A stretch of 64,000 nt of DNA, taken from NCBI GenBank assembly GCA_963816555.1, contig CAWFLD010000007.1, positions 248,001 through 312,000 on the forward strand. Direction: 5' to 3'. Position numbers and translations under genes: made by a program. A model generated the notes under the pieces. It had not been told where the DNA came from. It did no database searches and worked only from the letters and a program-made list of their open reading frames with translations. Numbering within the stretch: position 1 is the stretch's first letter; the number at the start of each line of letters is the position of its first letter. This stretch comes from Lutibaculum sp963816555 (GTDB taxonomy: Bacteria; Pseudomonadota; Alphaproteobacteria; Rhizobiales; Tepidamorphaceae). Below are positions 12,291 to 20,655 of this stretch, in pieces.

Positions 12291-13094
12291 CTAGCGATGC
12301 GCGGCGGCGGCTTCCCTGGCGTCGGACGGATCGGGCAGCGAGCCGAGCATCTGCGCGAAGCGGCCAGCTGCCGCATGAAGCGCCTCGATCCATTCCTCCG
12401 GCGCCCGGCGCTGCAGCCGCACGCAGGGGCCCGTGACGCCGACGGCGTAGATCACGCCGGCGGAGCCGAGATCGACCGGGCAGGCATAGGCCATCACGCC
12501 GTCGTCGATCTCGCGGTCGCAGATCGCGTGGCCGCGCTCGCGCACCTCGGCCAGCTCGCGCCGCACCTCCTCGGCCGAAATCTTGGTGCGGCCCGTCAGC
12601 GCCTCGAGGGGACCGTCGAGAAACCTCGACACCACCTCGTCGGGCTGGAACGCCAGGATCGCCTTGGCGGAGGCGGCGGCGTGCGCGGGCAGCTCGTTGC
12701 CGGGCACGACGTGCAGCCGGTGGCCCTGGTCGGGGGCACTGCGGGCGATCGACCGGATGCGGCCCTGGCCCAGCCGGACGATGTAGCAGGTCTCGCCGAG
12801 CTCCGCCGCGAGCCCGTCGAGGACGATCTGGGCGTAGGCCGCGACCGTGTCCGGGTTCATGCCGAGCTGCAGCATCCGCCACATGCGCCCGCCGATCCGG
12901 AAGGTCTTGTACCAGGTGTCGTCGGTCGCCAGCGCCCCCGCCTCGACGAGCGACTTGGTCAGCCGGTGCGCCGTCGCCTTCGGCAGGCCGGTCAGGCCGG
13001 CGATGTCGGTCAGCGTCAGGCCCCGCGCCGAGGCGGACACGACCTCGAGGATCTGCAGGTAGCGTTCGATCGGTCCCGGCCCTTCGCCTGCCAC
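12291..13094 (-). CDS. IclR-family transcriptional regulator
   Basis: Regulator of 267 residues: an N-terminal winged helix (ILEVVSASARGLTLTDIAGLTGLPKATAHRL in two adjoining segments) and a C-terminal effector domain (ETCYIVRLGQGRIRSIARSA, AAASAKAILAF). I choose the GTG at 13094 because AAGGAGG lies 7 bases upstream; an ATG 81 bases further out lacks this. Divergent from hyuA and convergent with dctM, it probably controls both operons. TTCCGGAA sites upstream of dctP and hyuA are candidate operators. Confidence 0.87.
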   Translation of the reverse strand: MAGEGPGPIERYLQILEVVSASARGLTLTDIAGLTGLPKATAHRLTKSLVEAGALATDDTWYKTFRIGGRMWRMLQLGMNPDTVAAYAQIVLDGLAAELGETCYIVRLGQGRIRSIARSAPDQGHRLHVVPGNELPAHAAASAKAILAFQPDEVVSRFLDGPLEALTGRTKISAEEVRRELAEVRERGHAICDREIDDGVMAYACPVDLGSAGVIYAVGVTGPCVRLQRRAPEEWIEALHAAAGRFAQMLGSLPDPSDAREAAAAHR

Positions 13095-13211
13095 GGCCGT
13101 GCCTCCTTCGTTGTTCGTGCGCGGTGCCTGCCGCACCGCCGGCGGGGTGTGCCACGCGTTGACACCGGAGAACATGCCCGATCTAATATCGTAAATCGAG
13201 ATCTATTTCCG

Positions 13212-13224
13212 TTTTCCGGAACTT
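13212..13224. promoter_or_regulatory. Candidate IclR operator upstream of hyuA
   Basis: TTTTCCGGAACTT sits between iclR and hyuA, 20 bp before the hyuA start. It shares TTTCCGGAANTT with the site upstream of dctP. Confidence 0.35.
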
Positions 13225-13244
13225 ATGGCGTGTAGAGGGGGCAG

Positions 13245-15275
13245 ATGACGATCAGCGTCGGCGTTGACGTGGGCGGGACATTCACGGATTTCCTGATGCT
13301 GGATTCCGCCTCCTCGACCTTCCGCACGGCCAAGGTGCCGACCACGGTCGACGACCGCTCGCGCGGCTTCCTGCAGGGCATCGACGAGCTCGGCTGCCCG
13401 CCGGAGGCGATCGACTGGCTGGTCCACGGCACCACGGCGGGCACCAACGCGGTGCTCGAGCGCAAGGGCGCGGTGTGCGGGCTGATCACCACGCGCGGCT
13501 TCCGCGACGCGCTGGAGCTCGGCCGCCGCACGCGGCCGCACGCCTACGGCCTGTCCGGCAATTTCGAGCCGCTGATCCCCCGCCAGCACCGCCTCGAGGT
13601 GACCGAGCGCATCGACGCGCAGGGCCGCGTCGTCCGGCCGCTCGACGAGGACGAGGTGCGCGAGGCGGCGCGGCGCCTGGTCGAGGCGGGCGTCGAATCC
13701 GTCGTCGTCCACTTCCTCCACTCCTATCTCGACCCCGCGCACGAGGCGCGCGCGGCCGCGATCGTCCGCGAGGCCTGGCCGAACGAGCACGTCGTCGCCG
13801 GCCACGAGATCATCCGCGAGGTGCGCGAGTTCGAGCGCGCCAGCACGGCGGCGATCCACGCCGGCATCGGGCCGGTCGTCTCGCGCTACATCGGCAGCGT
13901 CGCGAGGCAGCTCAAGGACAGGGGCTTCCGCCAGGAGCTCCTGATCATGCAGGCGAACGGCGGCATGATGGCCTCCTCGCTCGTCGCCGAGCAGGCGGTG
14001 CAGACCGTCATGTCCGGTCCCGCCGCGGGCGTGCTCGCGGCGGCGGAGATCGCGAAGGCTGCGAAGATCGACAACATCATCACCGGCGACATGGGCGGCA
14101 CGAGCTTCGACGTCGCGCTCGTCGTCGGCGGCGAGCCGGTCGTCACGGCGGAGAAGGATCTCGCCTACTCCGTGCCGATCCGCATCCCGATGATCGACAT
14201 CCACACCGTCGGCGCCGGCGGCGGCTCGATCGCGCGCATCGACAAGGCCGGCATGCTCCGCGTCGGGCCGGAGAGCGCCGGCTCCTTCCCCGGGCCGATC
14301 GGATACGGCCGGGGCGGCACCGAGCCGACGATCACCGACGCGAACTTCCTGCTCGGCCGGCTCAACCCCGACGCCGTCACGGGCTCGAGCGGCCGCGCGC
14401 CGCTCGACGAGGTGGCGAAGGCCATGACCGCGCGCATCGGCGACACGCTCGGCCTCGACGCCCACGCGGCCGCCGCGGCCGTGCTCGACGTCGCGATCGC
14501 CGAGCTCGCCGGCGCCATCCGCCTCATCTCCATCGAGAAGGGCCACGACCCGCGCGACTTCGCGCTGATGCCCTTCGGCGGCGCAGGGCCGCTGCACGCC
14601 GTGGCGATCGCCCGCGAGCTCGGCCTGCCGCGCGTCGTCGTGCCGCGCTTCCCCGGCCTCACCTCGGCGCTCGGCTGCATCCTCGCCGACGTGCGCCACG
14701 ATTTCGTCCAGACCGTCAACGCGCCGCTGAAGACGCTCGACCGCGCCGCCGTGGAAGGCATCATGCGCGACCAGGCCGAGGCCGGCCGCGCGCTTCTCAA
14801 GCGCGAGCGGGTGAGCGTGCGCGAGGTCGAGATCCGCCACGAGGTCGACATGCTGTTCCGCGGCCAGTCGCACGTGCTGCGCGTGCCGCTGCCCGGCGAG
14901 AGCTTCGAGCCGGACGAGGTGCTGGAGGCCTTCCTCGCCGCCTACGAGGAGCGCTTCGACCTGTCGCTGCCGGAGATGGTGCCGATGCTGATGAACGTGC
15001 GCACGACGCTGATCGGCCGCCGCGAGCCGATCGACCTTGCGGCCTTCCGGCCCGAGGGCGGCGACCTCGAGGCCGCGCGCCTCGGCACGCGCGAGGTGTT
15101 CTACGGCGGCGACTGGCTCGAGACGCCGATCTACCGGCGCGACCGCCTGCCGGCCGACGCGGTGCTGCGCGGCGCGGCGATCGTCGAGCAGCCGGATTCG
15201 ACGCTGGTGCTCGATCCGGGCTGCGAGGCGCGCATCGACGGCATCGGCAACATCGTCGTCGAGCTCGACGGCTGA
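13245..15275 (+). CDS. hyuA: Hydantoinase/oxoprolinase subunit A
   Basis: ATP-dependent amidohydrolase subunit of 676 residues, in the family of N-methylhydantoinase A, 5-oxoprolinase and acetone carboxylase beta. An actin-like ATPase fold shows VDVGGTFTDFL at the start, HGTTAGTNAVLERKGA, TTRGFRDALELGR, MSGPAAGVLAAAEI, DMGGTSFDVALV, VGAGGGSIARID and PFGGAGPLHAVAIA. The start has GGGGGC upstream. hyuB follows after 17 bp with a good ribosome-binding site, so they form one complex. The family fixes the chemistry (ATP-driven ring opening of a cyclic amide, or carboxylation of a ketone) but not the substrate. Confidence 0.88.
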   Translation: MTISVGVDVGGTFTDFLMLDSASSTFRTAKVPTTVDDRSRGFLQGIDELGCPPEAIDWLVHGTTAGTNAVLERKGAVCGLITTRGFRDALELGRRTRPHAYGLSGNFEPLIPRQHRLEVTERIDAQGRVVRPLDEDEVREAARRLVEAGVESVVVHFLHSYLDPAHEARAAAIVREAWPNEHVVAGHEIIREVREFERASTAAIHAGIGPVVSRYIGSVARQLKDRGFRQELLIMQANGGMMASSLVAEQAVQTVMSGPAAGVLAAAEIAKAAKIDNIITGDMGGTSFDVALVVGGEPVVTAEKDLAYSVPIRIPMIDIHTVGAGGGSIARIDKAGMLRVGPESAGSFPGPIGYGRGGTEPTITDANFLLGRLNPDAVTGSSGRAPLDEVAKAMTARIGDTLGLDAHAAAAAVLDVAIAELAGAIRLISIEKGHDPRDFALMPFGGAGPLHAVAIARELGLPRVVVPRFPGLTSALGCILADVRHDFVQTVNAPLKTLDRAAVEGIMRDQAEAGRALLKRERVSVREVEIRHEVDMLFRGQSHVLRVPLPGESFEPDEVLEAFLAAYEERFDLSLPEMVPMLMNVRTTLIGRREPIDLAAFRPEGGDLEAARLGTREVFYGGDWLETPIYRRDRLPADAVLRGAAIVEQPDSTLVLDPGCEARIDGIGNIVVELDG

Positions 15276-15292
15276 GGCGGAGGAAAAGCGAC

Positions 15293-16966
15293 ATGTCCCA
15301 CGCCACGAACACCGCCCCCGGGGCGATCGACCCGGTCACGCTGACCGTGATCGAGAAGGGCCTGCAGCAGGTCTGCAGCGAGATGGACCTCGTGCACGAG
15401 AAGACCTCCTTCTCGCCCGTCATCTCCGAGGCCTTCGACCGCTCGAACGGCATCTACGGCAAGGAGGACGGCCGCATGATCGCGCAGGGCGCGCTCGGCC
15501 TGCCGATCTTCCTCGGCGTCATGCAGGAGACGACGCGCTCCGTCATCGCCGCCCGCGACGACCTGAAGGACGGCGACGTCGTCCTCGTCAACGACCCCTA
15601 TCTCGGCGGCACGCACCTGATGGACGTGAAGATGGTGCGGCCCTTCTATTATCGCGGCCGGCTGTGGTGCTACCTCGCCAACACCGGCCACTGGCCGGAC
15701 ACGGGCGGCATGGTGCCCGGCGGCTTCAACTCCACCGCGACCGAGATCCACCAGGAGGGCCTGCGCATCCCGCCGGTCAAGCTCGTGCGCGAGGGCGAGC
15801 TCGACCAGGACATCGTCCGGATCGTCCTGTCGAACATCCGCGTCTCGGAGGAGCGCATCGGCGACATCAAGGCGCAGATCGCCGCGCTCGCCACCGGGGT
15901 CAGGCGCCTGACGGCGCTGCTCGACCGCTACGGCGTGGAGGTCGTCGAGGCGGCGATCGCCGAGCTCGAGACGCGCTCCGAGCGGATGATGCGCGCCCAT
16001 ATCGAGACGATCCCCGACGGCACCTACGAGGCCAGCGCCTTCATGGATTCCGACGGCGTCGTCGACGAGCCGCTCGAGGTGCGCGTCGCGGTCACCGTGG
16101 CCGGCTCCGGCATCGCGTTCGACTTCTCGAAGTCCAGCCCGCCCTGCGAGGGCCCGATGAACTCGGTCTGGGCGACGACGCTGTCGGCCGTCTATGTCGG
16201 CCTCAAGCACATCTTTCCCGACGTGCCGATGAACGCCGGCTGCTTCCGGCCGATCACGGTGGAGAAGCCGAAGGGCACCTTCGTCTATGCCGAGTATCCG
16301 CGGCCCGTGGCGGGCTGCTCGGCCGAGACGTCGCAGCGCATCATGGAATCGGTCTTCCTCGCGCTGGCGCAGGCCGTGCCCGGCAAGCTCTTCGCCGCCT
16401 CCGCCGGCACGAGCGGCAATCTGAGCCTCGGCGGCTACGATCCGGAGCGCGGCGAGAACTACATCATGTACTACTTCTCGGGCGGCGGGTACGGCGGCTG
16501 GTGGGCCGGCGACGGCCTGACCAACGGCTGCTCGACGATCGGCATCTCCAAGAGCCAGCCGGTCGAGATCCTCGAGCAGCGCTATCCCCTCCTCTTCGAG
16601 CACTACGCGCTGCGCGAGGGCTCGGGCGGCGCCGGCCGCCATCGCGGCGGCTTCGGCGTCGACTACCGCCTGCGCCTGCTGCGCGGCCAGGGCAAGGCCT
16701 CGTTCCTCATGGAGCACGGCCGCTACGGCCCGCCGGGCATCCTCGGCGGCGAGGCCGGCGCGCCCAACGAGATCGAGATCGGCCGCGGCGGCGAGGTGAC
16801 GACGCCGGAGCATCTCTCGAAGGGCGAAGGCTTCGTCCTGCGCGCCGGCGACTGGATCGAGGTCCGGACGCCGGGCGGCGGCGGCTACGGCCCGGCCGAC
16901 GAGCGCGCCCCCGAGGAGATCGAGCAGGACCGCCTCCGCGGCTACTATCCCGGCGACGCGGCATGA
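15293..16966 (+). CDS. hyuB: Hydantoinase/oxoprolinase subunit B
   Basis: Partner of HyuA, 557 residues. Marks of the HyuB family: DPVTLTVIEKGLQQVCSEM, SFSPVISEAFDRSNGIY, VLVNDPYLGGTHLMDVKM, GHWPDTGGMVPGGF, the C-terminal GSGGAGRHRGGFG and the final EVRTPGGGGYGP. The ATG at 15293 follows GGAGGA. No acetone-carboxylase gamma subunit follows, which favours a hydantoinase or oxoprolinase role over ketone carboxylation. The next gene, an aminotransferase, starts about 100 bp later. Confidence 0.88.
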   Translation: MSHATNTAPGAIDPVTLTVIEKGLQQVCSEMDLVHEKTSFSPVISEAFDRSNGIYGKEDGRMIAQGALGLPIFLGVMQETTRSVIAARDDLKDGDVVLVNDPYLGGTHLMDVKMVRPFYYRGRLWCYLANTGHWPDTGGMVPGGFNSTATEIHQEGLRIPPVKLVREGELDQDIVRIVLSNIRVSEERIGDIKAQIAALATGVRRLTALLDRYGVEVVEAAIAELETRSERMMRAHIETIPDGTYEASAFMDSDGVVDEPLEVRVAVTVAGSGIAFDFSKSSPPCEGPMNSVWATTLSAVYVGLKHIFPDVPMNAGCFRPITVEKPKGTFVYAEYPRPVAGCSAETSQRIMESVFLALAQAVPGKLFAASAGTSGNLSLGGYDPERGENYIMYYFSGGGYGGWWAGDGLTNGCSTIGISKSQPVEILEQRYPLLFEHYALREGSGGAGRHRGGFGVDYRLRLLRGQGKASFLMEHGRYGPPGILGGEAGAPNEIEIGRGGEVTTPEHLSKGEGFVLRAGDWIEVRTPGGGGYGPADERAPEEIEQDRLRGYYPGDAA

Positions 16967-17066
16967 CCGCCGCGCCCGGGGCCGCACGCAGGGCTTCCCG
17001 GGGCGACGGCGACGCGGGCCGGCGGAAGGCTCACCCCGAGACAGGCAGAGAGGAGGGTCGCGCGTC

Positions 17067-18378
17067 GTGACCGCACATGCCGAGAGACTGCATGCCGAGA
17101 GACTGAGCGAACTGCGCGAGCGCTTCGCGGCCGCCCATCCCGAGAGCCGCCGCCTGATGCAGGAGGCGGCGCGCTTCATGCCCGGCGGCAACACGCGCTC
17201 CGTGCTGCACTTCGAGCCCTTCCCGATGGTGATCGCCTCGGGCGAGGCCGACCGCATCCGCGACGTCGACGGGCACGACTACATCGACTGCGCCGGCGAG
17301 TTCTCCGCCGGCCTCTACGGCCACGGCGACCCGGCCATCGGGGCGGCCCAGCGCAAGGCGCTCGACGACGGGCTCACCCTCGTCGGCCCCAACCTCTACG
17401 AGGCCGGGCTCGCCGAGGCGATCTGCGCCCGCTTCCCCTCCGTGCGCAAGCTGCGCTTCTGCAATTCCGGCACGGAGGCGAACCTCTTCGCGGTCATCAC
17501 GGCGCGGCACGCGACCGGGCGCTCGAAGATCCTCGTCTTCGAGGGCGCCTATCACGGCGGCGTCATGACCTTCTCGGGCGGCGGCAGCCCGATGAACGTG
17601 CCGTTCGACTTCGTCGTCGCGCCCTACAACGACGAGGCGGGGACGGCGGAGCTGATCCGCCGGCACCGCGACGACCTCGCCGCCGTGCTCGTCGAGCCGG
17701 TGCTGGGCGCGGCCGGCAACATCCCGGGCGAGACGGGCTTCCTGCAGGCGCTGCGGCGGGAAGCGTCCGCGGCGGGCGCACTCCTGGTCTTCGACGAGGT
17801 GAAGACCTCCCGGCTCGGCCGCGGCGGCGTCCAGGCCCTGAGCCGGCGTGACGCCGGACATGACGACCTTCGGCAAGTATCTCGGCGCCGGCCTGCCCTT
17901 CGGCGCGTTCGGCGGCTCCGACGAGGTGATGGACCTCTTCGACCCCCGCCGGCCGGGCGCGCTCAAGCACGCCGGCACCTTCAACAACAACGTGATGTCG
18001 ATGGCCGGCGGCCTGGCCGGCCTGCGCGAGGTCTTCACGGCCGAGCGCGCCGACGCCTTCCTGCAGGCCTCGGACGCCTTCCGGCGCGAGCTCGACGCGC
18101 GCCTCTCGCGGGCCGGCCTCCGGGCCTGCACGAGCGGCCTCGGCTCGATGATCAGCCTGCATGTCGGCGAGACCGCCCCGCGCACCCTCGCGGACCTCGA
18201 CCCCGCGACGAACCGGCTGCGCGACCTCGTCCACCTGCACGCCCTCGAAGAGGGGCTCGCGACGACGCCGCGCGGCGACATCTTCCTGTCGCTGCCGATG
18301 TCGGCCGCGACGCTCGACACGGTGGCCGACATCCTGGTCGCCGCCGTCTCCGCCGAGCTTCCCTACGCCCTCGCCTGA
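17067..18378 (+). CDS. Class III aminotransferase (frameshifted)
   Basis: PLP-dependent aminotransferase related to glutamate-1-semialdehyde aminomutases, about 436 residues once the break is repaired. The N-terminal half (17067 to about 17850) shows FMPGGNTRSVLHFEPFP, the PLP-phosphate site NSGTEANLFA, YHGGVMTFSGG and VFDEVKTSRL. The C-terminal half continues in the next frame with the PLP-lysine segment TFGKYLGAGLPFGAFGG. One extra C near 17851 (in CTGAGCCGGCG) explains the break. The GTG at 17067 has GAGGAGGG upstream. It most likely belongs to the hyuAB transcript and aminates or deaminates an intermediate. It is not the heme-pathway hemL, which would not sit in such an operon. Confidence 0.78.
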
Positions 18379-18391
18379 GGGAGCCGGCCGC

Positions 18392-18512
18392 TCAGCCGTG
18401 GCTGCGGACGCGGGCCATCGCCTGCGTGGTCGCGACGGCGAGCGCGAGCTTGAGAGCCTCCCCGGGCAGGAACGGCAGCAGCCCGGCGCTGACGGCGGGG
18501 CCGAAGCCGCAG
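18392..18512 (-). pseudogene. bioY: 3' fragment of bioY (biotin transporter)
   Basis: About 39 codons read GFGPAVSAGLLPFLPGEALK followed by LALAVATTQAMARVRSHG and a stop, matching the C-terminal end of BioY, the membrane component of a biotin ECF transporter. Everything upstream is replaced at about 18512 by the start of an IS3-type orfA. A biotin uptake gene was therefore cut at this junction. Identification rests on a short but characteristic segment. Confidence 0.6.
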
Positions 18513-18644
18513 CGCCTCCAGCGCGATTTTCGCCTTCAGCGTCGCGTCGATCTTCCGTCTCGTTCGCTTCGTCATGTCCGCTCCATCTAACACGATGGAA
18601 CGGCTGCCCTCCAATTACGAGCTTGGTCCCGAATTCCGGGTCCA
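18513..18644 (-). mobile_element. IS3-family left-end remnant with orfA start
   Basis: An ATG at 18575 with GGAG upstream opens MTKRTRRKIDATLKAKIALE, the typical N-terminus of an IS3-family OrfA, which breaks off after about 23 codons at the bioY junction. The element end appears to be TGGACCCGGAATTC at 18644, immediately next to a phage gene fragment. Only the left end survives. Confidence 0.65.
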
Positions 18645-19014
18645 CTTCAGATCCTTGGTGGCCAGCTCGATGCCGGACATCGACACGCCCGCCAGATCAC
18701 CCGCCCGCTCGAGCGTCTGGATCGAGGCGACCGTGGTGCCGAGTGACTGCGCCAGCTTCGCCTGCGCATCTAGGTCTGCAGCCCGGACCGGACCATGGCC
18801 ACGCCAGCGGCGGCGGCGGCTGCCACGGCGGCCCGGCCGCGGCAGCCACAGCTACACGGCGCGAGAAGACTGCGAGCCGGGCGTTGGCCGCCTCCATCTC
18901 GCGGCGGAGCCGGCCGAAGTCACGGGCGCCGGCTTCGCCGACACCTTCCAGTTCGGCGCGCACCTGTCGCCTGCCGACCGCGGCGAGGCGGACGCTAAAC
19001 CGCTTTTCCGCCGT
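18645..19014 (-). pseudogene. Phage tail tape-measure protein, 5' remnant
   Basis: The minus strand encodes, over two frames, EKRFSVRLAAVG, VRAELEGVGEAGARDFGRLR and then LDAQAKLAQSLGTTVASIQT followed by LERAGDLAGVSMSGIELATKDL. The last two segments are a hallmark of lambdoid and GTA-like tail tape-measure proteins. A frame change falls in the alanine-rich stretch near 18800-18880, no good start codon remains (ACG replaces the expected ATG), and the gene is cut at 18644 by the IS left end. A decayed prophage piece; the rest of a tape-measure gene (over 1.5 kb) is absent. Confidence 0.7.
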
Positions 19015-19084
19015 TGGTCAGAGTCCTTGCTTTCACCCCGTACGCGTCTTACGTTTTAGCCGTCGATCAAGTGAGGGTATGACA

Positions 19085-19297
19085 ATGGCCGAGACCGCGA
19101 CGCTGTCCTCGAAATTTCAGATCTCGATCCCCAAGGCGATCCGGTCCGCGCAGCACTGGGAAGCCGGGCTGACCTTCGCCTTCATCCCGAAGGGCACGGG
19201 CGTCCTGCTGGTGCCGGTGCCCAAGCGGGATGCGCTGATGGGGCTCGCGCGCGGCGCGTCCGCCACCGATTATCGCGACCGGACGGACCGGTTCTGA
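19085..19297 (+). CDS. vapB: AbrB/VapB-type antitoxin
   Basis: 70-residue antitoxin with an N-terminal SpoVT/AbrB swapped-hairpin DNA-binding fold (ETATLSSKFQISIPKAIR) and a C-terminal toxin-binding tail (RGASATDYRDRTDRF). The ATG at 19085 has AGGG 8 bases upstream; the ATG at 19079 is too close to it. Its stop overlaps the toxin start (TGATG). It neutralises VapC and should repress its own operon. Confidence 0.82.
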   Translation: MAETATLSSKFQISIPKAIRSAQHWEAGLTFAFIPKGTGVLLVPVPKRDALMGLARGASATDYRDRTDRF

Positions 19298-19677
19298 TGA
19301 TCCTCGTCGACACGTCGGCGTGGATCGAATGGCTGATCGGCTCGCAGACGGGTGAGAAGCTGTCCGAACATCTGCCCGAACAGGCCGAGTGGCTCGTCCC
19401 GACCATGGTCCAGCTGGAGCTGGCGAAATGGCTGACCCGCGAGGTCGATGAGGACAAGGCCGATCAGGCAATCGCCTTCACGCAGGTCTGCAGCGTCGTT
19501 CCGCTCGATACCGAGATCGCGCTGGCGGCGACGGAGGCCTGCCGGGAACACAAGCTTGCGACCCCCGACGCCATCATCTTCGCGACCGCCCGCGCACAGG
19601 GCGCCAGGCTTCTGACCTGCGACGCGCATTTCGAGGGACTGCCCGGCGTCACCCTGATCGAGAAGATCAAGGCCTGA
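19297..19677 (+). CDS. vapC: VapC-type PIN-domain toxin
   Basis: 126-residue PIN-domain ribonuclease. The acidic site is visible: D in ILVDTSAWIEWL, E in VQLELAKWL, D in ATPDAIIFATARAQGA and D in LLTCDAHF. Start overlaps the vapB stop by one base. The pair lies between pieces of a degraded prophage, a common place for such modules. Confidence 0.88.
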   Translation: MILVDTSAWIEWLIGSQTGEKLSEHLPEQAEWLVPTMVQLELAKWLTREVDEDKADQAIAFTQVCSVVPLDTEIALAATEACREHKLATPDAIIFATARAQGARLLTCDAHFEGLPGVTLIEKIKA

Positions 19678-20024
19678 AATTCGGGGTGTCGTTCGCCGCC
19701 GGTTCCTCGTTCAGCTTCCAGATCATCACCACCTCGATGACGGGCAGCAATTCGGCCTTGGCAAGCGGCGATCCGGCCAGTGAGCGCAGCGATGGACAGG
19801 TCCGCCCCATCGATGCGCCCGTCCGAACGGATGGTCTCGATCCGGTAACGGCGACACGTCCCGCTCAGCCCGCACCCCACCGCCGCGGCTGACCGCCCAA
19901 AAATGGCTACCCCGCCGGGACGCTCTGAGCGGCCGAACTGGGATTTTTCACTTCGCCACTCCTGGCGAGAATTCAGGCGGCGTTGACAATGGCGACCTCG
20001 CTGAGCAAGTCCGGCGTCCGAGCG
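19678..20024. other. No supported gene; possible phage/IS debris
   Basis: The minus strand has one open stretch (to about 19880) that also runs antisense through vapC, and I do not trust it as a gene. It may belong to the same prophage remnant. From 19890 to 19980 the sequence resembles the non-coding end of an IS21-type element, but I cannot prove it. Confidence 0.3.
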
Positions 20025-20384
20025 CTACTTCTGGCGTTGCTTTCGTGCAGCGTAGCGCGCGTCCCGCGCCGCCTTGCGGACCGCTTCATCTTCCACGGTT
20101 TGGCGCGCGAGCCTGTTCTTGTGGGCAATTCGGACCTCTTCGTCGGCTACATCCTGAGCTGCCTGTTCAGCCGCACGCTCGGCCTCTTCCAACTCCAGCC
20201 TCTTCCGCTCCTCCTGCTTGGCGGCCTGCCGCTCCGCCCTGGCGGCAGCGGCGGCCGCGCGCTCTTCGCGTTTCCGCTCGACTGCCGAGTCATTCTGCTT
20301 CGCCTTCGCCTTCTCCAGAAGGGAGGCCTTGGCCGCGCTGGCAGCAGCGCGGCGTTCCTGAAAAGTCTTTTCGTTGTGTTTCAA
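20025..20384 (-). CDS. DUF6481 family protein
   Basis: About 119 residues, very rich in Ala, Arg, Glu and Lys and predicted as one long charged helix. The pattern FQERRAAASAAKASLLEKAK near the start and ARDARYAARKQRQK at the end match the DUF6481 family of small alphaproteobacterial proteins of unknown function. I prefer a TTG start at 20384 because family members begin directly before the FxERRAAA segment; an ATG at 20471 would add a low-quality N-terminus. No operon partner is evident. Confidence 0.65.
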   Translation of the reverse strand: MKHNEKTFQERRAAASAAKASLLEKAKAKQNDSAVERKREERAAAAAARAERQAAKQEERKRLELEEAERAAEQAAQDVADEEVRIAHKNRLARQTVEDEAVRKAARDARYAARKQRQK

Positions 20385-20655
20385 GCCAAGCTCGCCAATT
20401 TGGTAGATCAATCGGAACGGAACCAGTCCTTGCCAGGGATGCTGATGCCCCACGACAAGATGCCATACCACCCCCTACGAGGTGTTGGCGTGGAACCGTT
20501 CGACGCAGATACAAGATAAGTGCCTGACTTCAGAATTTCACCCCGCATAGCAGCGGAGAAAGCATGCGAAAGATCCTCAGACGAACGAAACCGCTTGACC
20601 CGGCATCAGCCTCCTGAGCCCATCTTCGCGTCGGCCGACGTGACCGCGCGAGACT

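Noticed and set aside
10690..13155. 821-codon open frame on the minus strand
   Set aside because: It runs antisense through dctM and the iclR gene in another frame, with a Arg/Asp/His-rich composition typical of shadow frames in GC-rich DNA.
13475..15292. Long frame upstream of hyuB in the same reading frame
   Set aside because: It overlaps hyuA and has shadow-frame composition; the real hyuB start is the ATG at 15293 with a ribosome-binding site.
19464..19880. 138-codon minus-strand frame
   Set aside because: Antisense to vapC for much of its length and no recognised motif; may contain phage debris but not a supportable gene.
19890..19985. Possible IS21 end
   Set aside because: Resemblance is from memory of the non-coding end of such elements; no ORF or inverted repeat supports it.
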